Of a stretch of DNA of 64,000 nucleotides, positions 29,210 to 37,116 are shown in pieces. Both the position numbers and the translations under genes were made by a program. Position 1 is the first letter of the stretch; the number at the start of each line of letters is the position of its first letter. The DNA is from Bradyrhizobium sp. CB1650 (lineage in GTDB: Bacteria > Pseudomonadota > Alphaproteobacteria > Rhizobiales > Xanthobacteraceae). The stretch covers positions 8,461,501 to 8,525,500 of the forward strand of contig NZ_CP121695.1 of NCBI RefSeq assembly GCF_029761915.1, given 5' to 3'. Below the pieces are notes generated by a model. The model was given only the letters and a program-made list of their open reading frames with translations, was not told where the DNA came from and did not search any database.

Positions 29210-29479
29210 ATGTCGGTGCGAATTCAGATAGCGGCGATTTGCGTGGCGCTCTCGTGTGGATTCGCGGCAGCGCAAGACGCCCCCAAGAAGGACTTAAATA
29301 CGGCCACTGGACGCTCGGCGCCCGAAGACAAGGGCCGGTTGCAGCCGCAAGGTTGGACTGGACCGCTCGATACCAAGTCAGGAGGTGCCCCCGCTGAAAG
29401 CCCGCAAGGCCAAAGCCCCCCAGGGATGCAGCCGGCACCGGACGGATCGACCAAAACAGCCGTTGAGCCGGATAAATAG
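29210..29479 (+). CDS. Small secreted protein
   Basis: An 89-residue protein with a signal peptide (SVRIQIAAICVALSCGFAAA, cleavage after AAA-Q) and a mature part rich in Gly, Pro and Ser without Cys (LNTATGRSAPEDKGRLQPQG, then TKSGGAPAESPQGQSPPG). ATG 29210 has TGGAGG immediately upstream, close but usable. Proteins with the NTATGRSAPEDKGRLQP signature are common in Bradyrhizobium and probably periplasmic. Predicted to be stress-induced from the EcfG-like site. Function unknown. Confidence 0.7.
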   Translation: MSVRIQIAAICVALSCGFAAAQDAPKKDLNTATGRSAPEDKGRLQPQGWTGPLDTKSGGAPAESPQGQSPPGMQPAPDGSTKTAVEPDK

Positions 29480-29891
29480 CGCAGCGCACGCCGGCGAACA
29501 CGGTCGCCTATCCAGGCTCGGATGCGCGTTCGCGCTCGACGTACTCTCGCCGAACTGCATTGGCAGAACGTTAACTGGCTGCATGAGCGAATCATTGTGG
29601 CGGTTCGAGCTCTGCACCCATGCCCGAGCCGTCGGCTAGATCGGTTTCCCGCGATCCACCATTCCGCGCAATCCAACTTGGACGATCCTTTCTACCTAGG
29701 GCATCTCGCTGGCGCGACGCATAGTGCTCTGTCGTCAAGCGGATCAAGCACTAAGCAGGCCGATCGGCGCTCGGCCTCCGCGCCGATTTACAACTTTAAG
29801 GAGCAAGTGCCGGAGCAGAGCATCGACGCTTGGCGGATGCGGGGCTTCCATATGGAAGCGTCGCCCAACGCCGGACGCGAAGATGGATGAA
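29480..29891. other. Intergenic, no gene recognised
   Basis: 412 bases between two converging secreted-protein genes. A 122-codon plus-strand frame overlaps but has no ribosome site or recognisable family. No clear terminator hairpin. Confidence 0.35.
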
Positions 29892-30359
29892 TCAATCGCC
29901 ATGCAGCGAGAGGCTAATACGCGTAACGATCCCGTCCCAGGCGCGCTCTTCGCTGGCCGGATAATTGATCAGCACGCAATGGACCAGCCCGCCGGAGAAG
30001 TTGCAGCGGTCATACCAGACCTTGTCGCCCTTGTAGCTGGAAACCGCAAAAAACCGCGGCGTCACCCTCTTGTACTGAATGCGCGAAGGCGGACCTTTTT
30101 TCGCGAGGAAAGCAGCGGGCGAATCGTTCCGGACGTTGGGAGCAGCCTGTATCGTGACGTCGGCGCGGCCGTCGGCGGTCCGGAAGCGTTGCCCATAACC
30201 GTCCGGTCGGCCCGCTTCTTCGGTGAAGATCGAAGAAGGGAACGCGACCGACGTGCCCGTCTGCGGGATGCGGTAGGTCGTCCACCTTATATGCTGCGCC
30301 GAAACCGAAGCGGCCGAGACAGCGATTGAAAAGACGATCGCCAGAGCTGTCGCTTTCAT
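29892..30359 (-). CDS. Periplasmic protein of unknown function
   Basis: A 155-residue protein with signal peptide MKATALAIVFSIAVSAASVS-A. ATG 30359 has GGAGG 8 bases upstream (minus strand GAGGAGCTTCG). The mature part is a beta-rich domain (YRIPQTGTSVAFPSSIF, GRADVTIQAAPN, SPAAFLAKK, RFFAVSSYKGDKVWYDRCNF) with a possible disulphide (two Cys: RCNF and HCVL). Similar proteins are annotated as hypothetical in Bradyrhizobium. No EcfG match was found upstream. Confidence 0.7.
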   Translation of the reverse strand: MKATALAIVFSIAVSAASVSAQHIRWTTYRIPQTGTSVAFPSSIFTEEAGRPDGYGQRFRTADGRADVTIQAAPNVRNDSPAAFLAKKGPPSRIQYKRVTPRFFAVSSYKGDKVWYDRCNFSGGLVHCVLINYPASEERAWDGIVTRISLSLHGD

Positions 30360-30645
30360 CGAAGCTCCTCCTTCGCAGACCCCGCCGAGACATCGGCAAC
30401 GAGACGGCTGCACGCCCTTCACACCAGGAAAAGCCGCAAGGCCAATTACGTTCCAAGAAGCCTTCGCCATCAATAAGCGAAGCCGCAGGTACTCGCCTTC
30501 TTCGACGTCGCCGGAATCGAGAAGCGTCAGCGCAGTCTCGATAGCGTCGCGATTTGTCGCGCTCGTTCGGGCGTACCCATCAGGGACGGCTACGCATCTT
30601 GGCGGTTCGACATGCGTAACAAATGCTATCGGATATGAGCCACCA

Positions 30646-30960
30646 GTGAGCGTACTTCTCGTCGAGGACGACCCTCTGATCAGCGAATTCGTCGTCGAAG
30701 CTCTGCACTAAGCAGGCTATCACGTGATTCACGCGAGCACCGGGGAGGAAGCGCTGGCCTGGTGCAAGCGCCACGTCGCGGACGTGCTGGTCAGCGACGT
30801 CAGGCTTCCCGGACAGGTCGATGAGCAGGATCCGGAACTGCCGGTCATCTACGCGACGGGCTTCTCTGGCAGCCGCATCGTGCAGAAGCCCTTCCATCCG
30901 GAGGAGATCGTCCGAATGATCAAGGAGCTCGGCGACGAAAAGGGGGCGCCGCCGGGTTAG
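30646..30960 (+). pseudogene. CheY-like response regulator, broken
   Basis: From GTG 30646 it reads SVLLVEDDPLISEFVVEALH, then TAA at 30709-30711, then in the same frame AGYHVIHASTGEEALAW, DVLVSDVRLPGQVD, PELPVIYATGFSGS and RIVQKPFHPEEIVRMI. Phospho-acceptor Asp (VSDVRLPG) and Lys (QKPF) are kept. Besides the stop, about 12 residues after LPGQVD and about 9 after TGFS are missing relative to usual single-domain receivers, both as in-frame deletions. A dead receiver gene. Confidence 0.75.
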
Positions 30961-31138
30961 CTGCTCTACTCGCGGCCGAGCCTTGCGATCGCCGTAGCCC
31001 GGACCGCCGTCGGATCCGTCGCTTGGGTGCACCACAGCAGCCAAATTTTAGCTTTCGCAGACTGCCGCTATGCTTGCGTCCTGGTAGCGTACAGGCAGCG
31101 GGCGGCGAAGACAGCCGTGGCAGACGCGGACGAGACCT

Positions 31139-31684
31139 CCGCGCCTTCACGTTCGTGTTCGACGAGCGATCGGCCGTGTTCTGCTGGCTATTCGGCTGCT
31201 GGGCAGTGGTGGTCGAATTGCTACCCGTCGGGGACTGCGCCTGATTGGTGCCCGAAGCCGGCGGGTTCGCGCTCTGCGTCTGATTGTTCGCGGGCGGATT
31301 GGTCTGCGCCTGGTTCGAAGGCGGATTGGTCTGGTTTGAGGGCTGGGTGGTCTGCGCCTGTTTGGTGGAGTTGTTCGACGTGGGCGCCTACGTGGTGTTT
31401 GTGCCCGTACCGGAGTTGGACGTTTGGCCTGCAGCGCTCTGGCCGGTCGAGGACGGAGGCTGCGCCTGGGCCAAATTCGTTGAAGGATTGGTCTGCGCGG
31501 ATTCCGAAGAGGCGTTGGACGACGGTGTCGACGTCGAAGGGGACGGCGGCGGTGCCGATGTGGAATCCTGCTGACGCTGCGTAGCCGACGGATTGGAGCT
31601 CGATGTGCCCGGAGAAGATTGCGCGAGAGCCGAAGTCGCGAGCGCGACTGCGGCGGTCGTAGCCAAGAATAAACGCTTGTTCAT
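31139..31684 (-). pseudogene. Low-complexity secreted protein (DUF1236-like), broken
   Basis: Starts at ATG 31684 with a signal peptide (MNKRLFLATTAAVALATSAL-A) and continues as a Ser/Thr/Pro/Gln/Asn-rich stretch. TAG at 31388-31390 interrupts it, but the same frame continues with the same composition (QAQTTQPSNQTNPPSNQAQT, SANPPASGTNQAQS) to about 31139, after which it turns to Arg-rich nonsense. It resembles the N-terminal linker of DUF1236 secreted proteins of Bradyrhizobium, without the DUF1236 repeats. Truncated remnant, possibly still expressed as a 98-residue product. Confidence 0.55.
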
Positions 31685-31711
31685 CTGAAATCCTTCTAAT
31701 GGTCGCCGAAC

Positions 31712-31736
31712 AACACGGGACGAAGCGTCGGGTTCC
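31712..31736 (-). promoter_or_regulatory. EcfG-like promoter of the secreted gene at 31684
   Basis: On the minus strand GGAAC (31732-31736), 16 bases, TGTT (31712-31715), 27 bases before the ATG. One mismatch. Confidence 0.5.
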
Positions 31737-31850
31737 TGCTCGGGAAGTTTCAGCAAATCGGCTGAAACGGCACGGCCGAAAATTCTTCCGGGCGGCAGAG
31801 GAATCATTCCCGCATTGCGGTGGCGCGCCCCCCAGTTATCGGGAACAAAC

Positions 31851-31875
31851 GGAACTTCGCGCGAGCCCCCTCGTT
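31851..31875 (+). promoter_or_regulatory. EcfG-type promoter of the gene at 31916
   Basis: GGAAC (31851-31855), 16 bases, CGTT (31872-31875), 40 bases before the ATG. Full consensus match. Confidence 0.75.
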
Positions 31876-31915
31876 GGCAGTGACTACTTATACTTAGAAG
31901 CCATTGGAGGAGACC

Positions 31916-32143
31916 ATGAAGAAGCTAATCGTATGCGGCACTCTCGCCGCCTTCGTCCTCGGCACCCAGGCCGCCAGCGCCGCCGAGTTCTACATCGTTC
32001 GCGACGCGACTACCAAGAAGTGCACCGTCGTCGACACCAAGCCGACGACTACCACCACGACGGTCGTGGGCGACGGCGTCTACAAGACCAAGACGGAAGC
32101 CGAGTCCGCCGTGAAGACCACCAAGGTTTGCACCGAACAGTAA
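31916..32143 (+). CDS. Small secreted protein
   Basis: A 75-residue protein with a signal peptide (MKKLIVCGTLAAFVLGTQAA-SA) and a 52-residue mature part: EFYIVRDATTKKCTVVDTKP, a Thr run, and VYKTKTEAESAVKTTKVCTE. The two mature Cys could form a disulphide. ATG 31916 is supported by GGAGGAG 5 bases upstream; an in-frame ATG at 31904 lacks one. The type is common in rhizobia and unknown in function. Full EcfG promoter upstream. The microgene at 32199 and a terminator at 32304 follow, so these form a short stress operon. Confidence 0.75.
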   Translation: MKKLIVCGTLAAFVLGTQAASAAEFYIVRDATTKKCTVVDTKPTTTTTTVVGDGVYKTKTEAESAVKTTKVCTEQ

Positions 32144-32198
32144 ACGGCTATCGCAGGGCCCAGCCAGCCTTGCGAAAACGTTGCAATTGGAGGAGAAG

Positions 32199-32279
32199 AT
32201 GCCTGTACTGATTTTATGGGCCGTTCCTGCCGTGCTCATTGTTGGCGGCGTCGGCTATTGGATAGTTCACATGCACTGA
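32199..32279 (+). CDS. 26-residue membrane microprotein
   Basis: MPVLILWAVPAVLIVGGVGY then WIVHMH, a single hydrophobic helix with a His-containing end. A perfect AGGAG ribosome site lies 5 bases upstream (GGAGGAGAAG), and a strong terminator follows 24 bases after the stop. Too short for usual gene finders. Probably co-transcribed with 31916-32143. The role is unknown; one-helix stress microproteins often tune membrane complexes. Confidence 0.65.
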   Translation: MPVLILWAVPAVLIVGGVGYWIVHMH

Positions 32280-32303
32280 GCGACCAGTAAGTTCGCACGA
32301 AAG

Positions 32304-32332
32304 GCTCGCCCCGCAACCGGGCGAGCTTTTTT
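32304..32332 (+). terminator. Rho-independent terminator
   Basis: GCTCGCCC (32304-32311) pairs with GGGCGAGC (32319-32326), loop of 7, then six T. Ends the 31916-32279 operon. Confidence 0.85.
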
Positions 32333-32364
32333 AGACCCACCGGACCGCTCGCCGCACGGGGCAG

Positions 32365-32395
32365 AAAAAAAAGGGCCCAGCATGGGGCCCTTTTT
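32365..32395 (-). terminator. Rho-independent terminator, usable on both strands
   Basis: A run of eight A, GGGCCC, six-base loop, GGGCCC and five T. On the minus strand it ends the PRC-barrel gene (stop at 32414); on the plus strand it backs up the previous terminator. Confidence 0.8.
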
Positions 32396-32413
32396 CCGTG
32401 AACTCTCGTCGTC

Positions 32414-32926
32414 CTAATTGTAGTCCGAGTATTTGAACTGTGGGAGCGCCTTCAATTGCTCCTTGTTGCCGCTCATCACGGCGTGGTCGGGGACCCAATC
32501 GTTCGCGTTGCGGTTCGTCGTATTTGTCGCAGCCGCGCCGGTGGTAGTGTCGCGCGAGGTGGTCGAGGTGCTGCTCGAGCTGGTCCGGACCGGCTCTTGG
32601 AAGAACTTCAGCTTGTCTATCGATACGGCGATGTCGTGCTCGCCCATGCCGAGGAAGCCGCCGATGCCGATTACCACCGCGTTGATCTTCCCGCTCTTGT
32701 CGACGAGCAGTTCGTTGATGTCTCCTAGCTTCTCGTTGGCCTCGTTGTAAACGTTCAGGCCCATCAGCTTCGAGGCGCGCCAATTGCCCTTGAGCGCCAT
32801 CTTCCCTTCGGCCGGCTGGGCGGCGGCCGCCCGCGCGGCGCGATCGGCCGGCTGAATGGATTGCGCGAACGCGGCGCCGCCGATCACGGCAGTGCCAAGC
32901 AGAGCGACGGCAAGAAAACTTTTCAT
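32414..32926 (-). CDS. Secreted PRC-barrel domain protein
   Basis: A 170-residue protein with a signal peptide (MKSFLAVALLGTAVIGGAAFA-Q) and a PRC-barrel domain from about residue 48 (NWRASKLMGLNVYNEANEKL, GDINELLVDKSGKINAVVIG, GGFLGMGEHDIAVSIDKL), followed by a Ser/Thr-rich linker and a C-terminal KEQLKALPQFKYSDY. PRC-barrels are small beta domains used for protein contacts; secreted single-domain forms are typical of rhizobial stress regulons. ATG 32926 has GGAGGAG upstream, and the EcfG promoter at 32975-32999 is a full match. Confidence 0.88.
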   Translation of the reverse strand: MKSFLAVALLGTAVIGGAAFAQSIQPADRAARAAAAQPAEGKMALKGNWRASKLMGLNVYNEANEKLGDINELLVDKSGKINAVVIGIGGFLGMGEHDIAVSIDKLKFFQEPVRTSSSSTSTTSRDTTTGAAATNTTNRNANDWVPDHAVMSGNKEQLKALPQFKYSDYN

Positions 32927-32974
32927 CGATTATCTCCTCCAACGTTGGCCGCACCCGTTCAGATGCCGGGCCCC

Positions 32975-32999
32975 AACGCCCGCGATTGCCACTTGTTCC
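32975..32999 (-). promoter_or_regulatory. EcfG-type promoter of the PRC-barrel gene
   Basis: On the minus strand GGAAC (32995-32999), 16 bases, CGTT (32975-32978), 48 bases before the ATG. Full consensus match. Confidence 0.78.
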
Positions 33000-33068
33000 G
33001 ATCCTCTTTCAGTCGGAACGTGTCCGTAAAGGATTCGATCCATCCCTCATGGGGTCAGACCCACTCCA

Positions 33069-33282
33069 CTACCGACGTTCGGTGGTCACGTGCCGGACGG
33101 CAATTCCCCTGCCTTCGGAGCGGAGGCAAGCCTGCGAGAAATGCGGCCAAACCTGCTTCGAACAGTCTTCCGCTTGCTTCGCGGAGTCGTCGGCGGATCG
33201 GCTGTGGAAGAGGCACTTCGTCCGCAAGAGCGGCCGGTGCGAGAAGAACAAAAGCTGCCGTCGCGGAAAGAACGGTTTTCAC
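33069..33282 (-). pseudogene. Small secreted protein, frameshifted
   Basis: Starts MKTVLSATAAFVLLAPAALA-D, a good signal peptide, then DEVPLPQP. The natural continuation is in the next frame: SADDSAKQAEDCSKQVWPHF, SQACLRSEGRGIAVRHVTT and a TAG at 33069. The DCSKQVWPxFSxxCL pattern is a recognised small secreted protein type in Bradyrhizobium, so a single indel near 33225 is likely. Full EcfG promoter 24 bases upstream, so it was a stress gene. Confidence 0.65.
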
Positions 33283-33303
33283 GCGAGCCTCCTGATCGGC
33301 AAC

Positions 33304-34404
33304 TCAACGAAGAGACTCCGAAGCCGTTCCGACTGCCAGGCGAGATATGGCTGACTCCTTCTCGAATCCTTCGCGTCCTCCGCGACTGAGCAGCTCGCGA
33401 TATCGGCGTTCGTACTCCTTCGCCATCCGGCTCGCGGCGAAGCGCTCCTCGAACCGGGCGCGGACTACTCTTCTGTCCATTCGAACCACTTTGCTCACTG
33501 CGCTGACGGCCTCCTCCTCGCTGTCGACGATGAAGCCGGTTACGCCGTCGTCGACCACCTCCGGCACCGAGCCCGACCGATAGGCGATCACGGGCGTCCC
33601 GCACGCCATTGCCTCGATCATGACTAGCCCGAACGGCTCCGGCCAGTCGATCGGAAACAACAGGGCGGCGGCTTCTGCGAGGAACGGCTGCTTCCTCCCG
33701 TCGTCGACCTCGCCGACGAGCTGCACTTTCTCGCCGTCGACGTGAGGCTCGAGGCGCTTCTTGAAGTAGGCGGTCTCGGCTCGCGGGATCTTCGCGGCGA
33801 TGCGCAGCGGCTTTCCGGCTGCGCGAGCGATGCGAATAGCGTCTTCCGGACCTTTCTCAGCCGTGAGCCGCCCGAGAAACGCCAGGTATGATCCTGGTCC
33901 GTACGACGGCCGGAACAGGTCGACGGGCAGCCCGTGCTGGATCGTGCGGCACCAATTCGCGTCCGGAAGGGGCAGGCGTTGGTGGTCGGAAATCGAGACG
34001 AAGCTGGCGTCCGGAAATTGGCGAACCACGCTAGGTAGTCCCGGTAGATCGAGCCGCCCGTGCATGGTCGTGAGAAACGGGACGCCCAGTCGGCTGAGCA
34101 GCGGAAGGGGCAGCCAGTCGATGTGGGAATGGATCACGTCGAAGTCGGCTGCCCGTCTCGCAACTGCTTCCAGGAGGAGACTACAGGCGGCGTTCGGGTC
34201 GACACCCTTCCGTCCGAGGCGCAGCGCGCGAGGCCACACCGCGTGAAGCTCGGCGCGCGTCCGGGAATCCCCACTTGCAAAGAGGGTAACCTCATGTCCC
34301 AGTTCGACCAGCTCATCCACCAGCCAGGCGACCACCCGCTCCGTGCCGCCGTAAAGCTTTGGGGGAACGCTCTCGGCCAAAGGAGCAAGTTGGGCGATGC
34401 GCAT
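33304..34404 (-). CDS. Glycosyltransferase family 4
   Basis: A 366-residue GT-B fold glycosyltransferase. N-terminal acceptor domain: MRIAQLAPLAESVPPKLYGG then TERVVAWLVDELVELGHEVT; C-terminal donor domain: YLAFLGRLTAEKGPEDAIRI, PFLAEAAALLFPIDWPEPFG with the EPFGLVMIEAMACGTPVIA motif typical of GT4. No membrane segment; it works on the cytoplasmic side, transferring a sugar from a nucleotide sugar to an unknown acceptor. ATG 34404. Two small genes lie just upstream on the same strand (11 bases away), possibly one operon. Confidence 0.88.
   Translation of the reverse strand: MRIAQLAPLAESVPPKLYGGTERVVAWLVDELVELGHEVTLFASGDSRTRAELHAVWPRALRLGRKGVDPNAACSLLLEAVARRAADFDVIHSHIDWLPLPLLSRLGVPFLTTMHGRLDLPGLPSVVRQFPDASFVSISDHQRLPLPDANWCRTIQHGLPVDLFRPSYGPGSYLAFLGRLTAEKGPEDAIRIARAAGKPLRIAAKIPRAETAYFKKRLEPHVDGEKVQLVGEVDDGRKQPFLAEAAALLFPIDWPEPFGLVMIEAMACGTPVIAYRSGSVPEVVDDGVTGFIVDSEEEAVSAVSKVVRMDRRVVRARFEERFAASRMAKEYERRYRELLSRGGREGFEKESAISRLAVGTASESLR
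33306..33330 (-). promoter_or_regulatory. EcfG-type promoter of the broken secreted gene
   Basis: On the minus strand GGAAC (33326-33330), 16 bases, CGTT (33306-33309), 23 bases before ATG 33282. Full consensus match; it overlaps the end of the glycosyltransferase gene. Confidence 0.7.
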
Positions 34405-34414
34405 GGCCGTCCCG

Positions 34415-34549
34415 CTAGGCCCCCAACACCGATCGCAGCGCCAGCACGATCACCGCTGACAGGAAGTATGAAACGGCGAGCAGCGTCCACTCGGGCCGCG
34501 CGCTTTCGGCCGCGACCCGTCCGACCAGCACTTCCACCCGCCTCAACAT
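34415..34549 (-). CDS. 44-residue membrane microprotein
   Basis: MLRRVEVLVGRVAAESARPE then a hydrophobic C-terminal helix WTLLAVSYFLSAVIVLALRS. Its ATG overlaps the stop of the upstream gene (34543-34752) by 7 bases, arguing for translational coupling, and its stop is 10 bases before the glycosyltransferase. Function unknown; possibly a membrane partner. Confidence 0.5.
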   Translation of the reverse strand: MLRRVEVLVGRVAAESARPEWTLLAVSYFLSAVIVLALRSVLGA

Positions 34550-34752
34550 TCGTCTTCGGGAAGTCGCGCGAGGTAAGCTAATCCGAAGTTTGCCAGTTCT
34601 TCGACCTCGCCTTCGCGCAATTCCCATCTCCCGTGCAGATGTCGCTCGAGCAGGCAACGACGGTTGTCCGCTACGTCGACACCATCATGGATGGCCCGGT
34701 AAACAGACCAGGCTGTGTCGACGGCTTTTTTTACCGAGACTTCATCGGCCAT
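34543..34752 (-). CDS. Small conserved hypothetical protein
   Basis: A 69-residue protein from ATG 34752, with GGAG 8 bases upstream; the frame is open further but not protein-like. Sequence: SVKKAVDTAWSVYRAIHDGV, CLLERHLHGRWELREGEVEE, LANFGLAYLARLPEDEC. This pattern is very common among Bradyrhizobium unknowns. First of a possible three-gene unit with the microprotein and the glycosyltransferase. Confidence 0.7.
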   Translation of the reverse strand: MADEVSVKKAVDTAWSVYRAIHDGVDVADNRRCLLERHLHGRWELREGEVEELANFGLAYLARLPEDEC

Positions 34753-34917
34753 TTCTCGAGCTCCGGCACCGAAAACATTGGTCTGCCGGCAACTCCTTTG
34801 GAGGTGAAAGTTTCCATTTTTTCCCGGAGACGCCGAGCTCTGGAAACGCCGGGGGCGCATCCGCTCGACGATGGAAAGGTCCGATACCTTCTCCAAGGGA
34901 CCTCGGGAGGGTTTGCG

Positions 34918-35049
34918 ATGGACGCTTGGACCGCTTCTGGCAGTGGGCAGAAAGCCGCACTAGCCAACTGACTTATCGCCGCCGAGCTGCATCGGGCTGT
35001 GATGGAAGCTCGCTTCGGAGGAGCCCCGACAAAACTGACCCCGGGATGA
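34918..35049 (+). pseudogene. Broken microgene (MDAFDRFWQW family), copy 2
   Basis: ATG 34918 with GGGAGG upstream. After one missing base it reads LDRFWQWAESRTSQLTY, then RAASGC where the family has AELHRAV, recoverable in another frame. Parallel to the copy at 1693-1858, with different lesions. Confidence 0.5.
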
Positions 35050-35327
35050 GGGATGGGCAATCTAGCCCACGCCAGCATCGCCGGCAGGCCGACTAGAGTT
35101 TTGGTCCGGTGTGCCGCTTGGCCACGTTGGGACAATGTTCGACCCGGTCCGTCTCCGATGTGCTGGCGATGGTTCGTTCGGCGTGCTCGCGGGCATCGAA
35201 GGCTTCGCGCTACCGGCTCGCGCGATCAATCTTGCTTCAGCGCGTGCTTGCCCTTCCGAGCTCCCGCGCGGTACTTGAGAGAACTGGAATGTTCAGTATC
35301 GAAAAAGCGGCGCGCAAAGGTCTAAAG

Positions 35328-35864
35328 CTACTTATCGTCTTTCGCGAAAGTCTTTGCCGCATCCTTGATGGCCTGCACCGCAGCCTTAGGTCCCTTCCAG
35401 CCGATGATGTTGAGCTTCTTGTCTTCAAGTTCGTCGGTGGCCTTGAAGAACTTTTCAAGCTCCTCACGGATCGGTTTCGTTAGATCATCGATGTCCTTCA
35501 AAGCCTGCTCGGAGTGCGAGCGTCGAGGCACGGCAAAGAGGCGGTCATTGCGCTCGGCTTTGTTTTTGCTCTTCTGCGCGATCTGGAGGATACCGATCAC
35601 CCGACAGGTAACGACCAAGCCGGGGAAGGTCGCCGCATCATGGATCACCATGACGTCCAGCGGGTCGCCATCATCGGCTTTGGTTGACGGCACGAAGCCC
35701 CAGTCGTGTGGATACGTAAGGCCGGTCAGTAGCGATTTGCTGAGCGCGAAGCATTCAAGCTTCGGGTCGTACGCGAACTTGGCGCGGCTGCCGCGCGGTG
35801 TTTCGACGACGACGTGCACGTCGCCGTCTTCTGTAAAGGGTGGCAGGTTGAAGAAATTGGGCAT
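35328..35864 (-). CDS. ppa: Inorganic pyrophosphatase (family I)
   Basis: A 178-residue soluble family I inorganic diphosphatase, splitting pyrophosphate to phosphate in the cytoplasm. Key blocks: VVVETPRGSRAKFAYDPKL, LTYPHDWGFVPSTKADDGDP and DPLDVMVI with the metal-binding Asp residues. ATG 35864 is the family start (MPNFFNLPPF); the frame is open upstream. Length is near the usual 175. This is a divergent type often found besides the housekeeping enzyme. No promoter recognised. Confidence 0.88.
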   Translation of the reverse strand: MPNFFNLPPFTEDGDVHVVVETPRGSRAKFAYDPKLECFALSKSLLTGLTYPHDWGFVPSTKADDGDPLDVMVIHDAATFPGLVVTCRVIGILQIAQKSKNKAERNDRLFAVPRRSHSEQALKDIDDLTKPIREELEKFFKATDELEDKKLNIIGWKGPKAAVQAIKDAAKTFAKDDK

Positions 35865-35984
35865 AGCGCACTGTTTCTCGGATAGACGAGATGCAAGCAA
35901 CCAGGCGTTGGCTTCCAATTGTAGAGACCGGGCGGCCCCGCCGCCCACCCACGGCAACGGGGCCAGTCGGGGATGAGCCTTTCT

Positions 35985-36482
35985 TCAAGCCGCTTGGGCG
36001 TGTTGATTGACCTCACTCTCGGCGAGCTTCGTCAGGGTCTCATCCGTCTTCTTTTCTTCGGCAAGGGTTGCTTCCAGCAACTTCACGGACTGTTTCAGCC
36101 CTAGCTCGGCGGCCCAGGTCTTCAGCGTCCCATAGCGGGCGATCTCATAATGTTCGACCGCCTGCGCCGCCGCGAGGAGACCGGCATCGAGGGCGGGCGC
36201 GCCCTTGAATTCCTTCATGACCTCTTGGCCCTCCTCGATGATGCCCATGATGGCATCGCAGGTCTTGCCTCGCGGCGTTTCTCCGATTTCCTCAAATACC
36301 TGTTCGAGTCGAGCCACGTGCTCTTCGGTCTCGGTCTCATGTTTCTGGAAGGCGGCGCTGAGATTCTTGGACTGGGCCGCCGTCGCCATTTTCGGCAAGG
36401 TCGACAGGATCTTCTTTTCCGCAAAATAGATGTCTTTCAGCGTGTCATGAAACAGCTCCTTCAGATTCTTCCCGCTTGCCAT
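35985..36482 (-). CDS. DUF892 ferritin-like protein (YciE/YciF family)
   Basis: A 165-residue four-helix protein of the DUF892 family, ferritin-like, induced by stress in many bacteria. Blocks: LKELFHDTLKDIYFAEKKIL, LSAAFQKHETETEEHVARLE, KTCDAIMGIIEEGQEVMKEF, VEHYEIARYGTLKTWAAELG, all with the Glu/His positions of a di-metal site. ATG 36482 has GAGGAG upstream. Promoter at 36518-36542 is a one-mismatch EcfG site. A typical member of the general stress response. Confidence 0.9.
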   Translation of the reverse strand: MASGKNLKELFHDTLKDIYFAEKKILSTLPKMATAAQSKNLSAAFQKHETETEEHVARLEQVFEEIGETPRGKTCDAIMGIIEEGQEVMKEFKGAPALDAGLLAAAQAVEHYEIARYGTLKTWAAELGLKQSVKLLEATLAEEKKTDETLTKLAESEVNQHAQAA

Positions 36483-36517
36483 GGGATCGCTCCTCTCTTG
36501 AATTGGTACGGGCGAGA

Positions 36518-36542
36518 AACCGGCCAGCAAAATGTTGGTTCC
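36518..36542 (-). promoter_or_regulatory. EcfG-like promoter of the DUF892 gene
   Basis: On the minus strand GGAAC (36538-36542), 16 bases, GGTT (36518-36521), 35 bases before the ATG. One mismatch. Confidence 0.65.
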
Positions 36543-36633
36543 AAGCCCTCCGGGGACTTTGCTTTGCGTTGAAAAGATCATTCTTGCGGTCGGGCCGCTC
36601 GCTCGAGAGGCCTCTCTCCAAATACGTTTCTCA

Positions 36634-36658
36634 GGAACGTTATCGCGGCGATCGCGTC
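36634..36658 (+). promoter_or_regulatory. EcfG-like promoter of the microprotein at 36687
   Basis: GGAAC (36634-36638), 16 bases, CGTC (36655-36658), 28 bases before the ATG. One mismatch. Confidence 0.65.
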
Positions 36659-36686
36659 TACCTGTCACAATCAAGAGGAGGAAGCC

Positions 36687-36773
36687 ATGGGCTTTGGAAG
36701 AGGCGCGTTGCTTTGGCTGCTGGGTGTGCCGCTGCCGATCATTCTGCTACTCGCACTATTCTGGCACCACTAA
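36687..36773 (+). CDS. 28-residue membrane microprotein
   Basis: MGFGRGALLWLLGVPLPIIL then LLALFWHH. One hydrophobic helix ending in two His. Excellent ribosome site (AGGAGGAAG) 5 bases upstream, own EcfG-like promoter, and a terminator at 36838. This kind of microprotein is widespread in Bradyrhizobium. Divergent from the DUF892 gene. Confidence 0.7.
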   Translation: MGFGRGALLWLLGVPLPIILLLALFWHH

Positions 36774-36837
36774 AGAGTCGACCCATCACGCCGAGCCGTG
36801 CTCGCCCTATGGGCCGCGTCGCATCTTGTCAGAAACA

Positions 36838-36867
36838 AAGAAGCCCCGCTTCGCGCGGGACTTCTTT
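36838..36867 (+). terminator. Rho-independent terminator, both strands
   Basis: AAGAAGCCCCGC pairs with GCGGGACTTCTT across a short TTCGC loop, with T/A runs on each side. It lies between the converging microgene (36773) and csbD remnant (36883). Confidence 0.75.
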
Positions 36868-36882
36868 ACCAAGAAGGCGATA

Positions 36883-37083
36883 TCACCACTTTTGACGATC
36901 GTACCAGTCGTTGACTTCCTTCTGTGCCTGATCTTTCGCGTAGCCCTAGCGCTGCTGCAGGCGACCCTCGAGCTGTTCCTGCTTGCCGGATCACGTCCAG
37001 TCGTCATCGGTGAGCTTGCCCCACTGCTCCTTGACCTTCCCCTTGACCTGCTTCCAATTGCCTTGCACCCGATTCCAATCCAT
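36883..37083 (-). pseudogene. CsbD-family stress protein, two internal stops
   Basis: MDWNRVQGNWKQVKGKVKEQ then WGKLTDDDWT is the CsbD start; TGA follows where DLDVI-type residues are expected (a small compensated indel), then SGKQEQLEGRLQQR, TAG where Tyr is expected, then GYAKDQAQKEVNDWYDRQKW and a stop at 36883. Both halves are unmistakable CsbD, a hydrophilic stress protein. The upstream GCAAC-N16-CGTT site is a damaged EcfG promoter. Confidence 0.8.
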
Positions 37084-37116
37084 GGCGCTTCTCCCTCTTA
37101 ATAATCGAGCACTGAT

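Noticed and set aside
34975..35327. Short frames between the broken microgene and pyrophosphatase
   Set aside because: Several frames of 45-120 codons overlap on both strands with no ribosome site or family resemblance.
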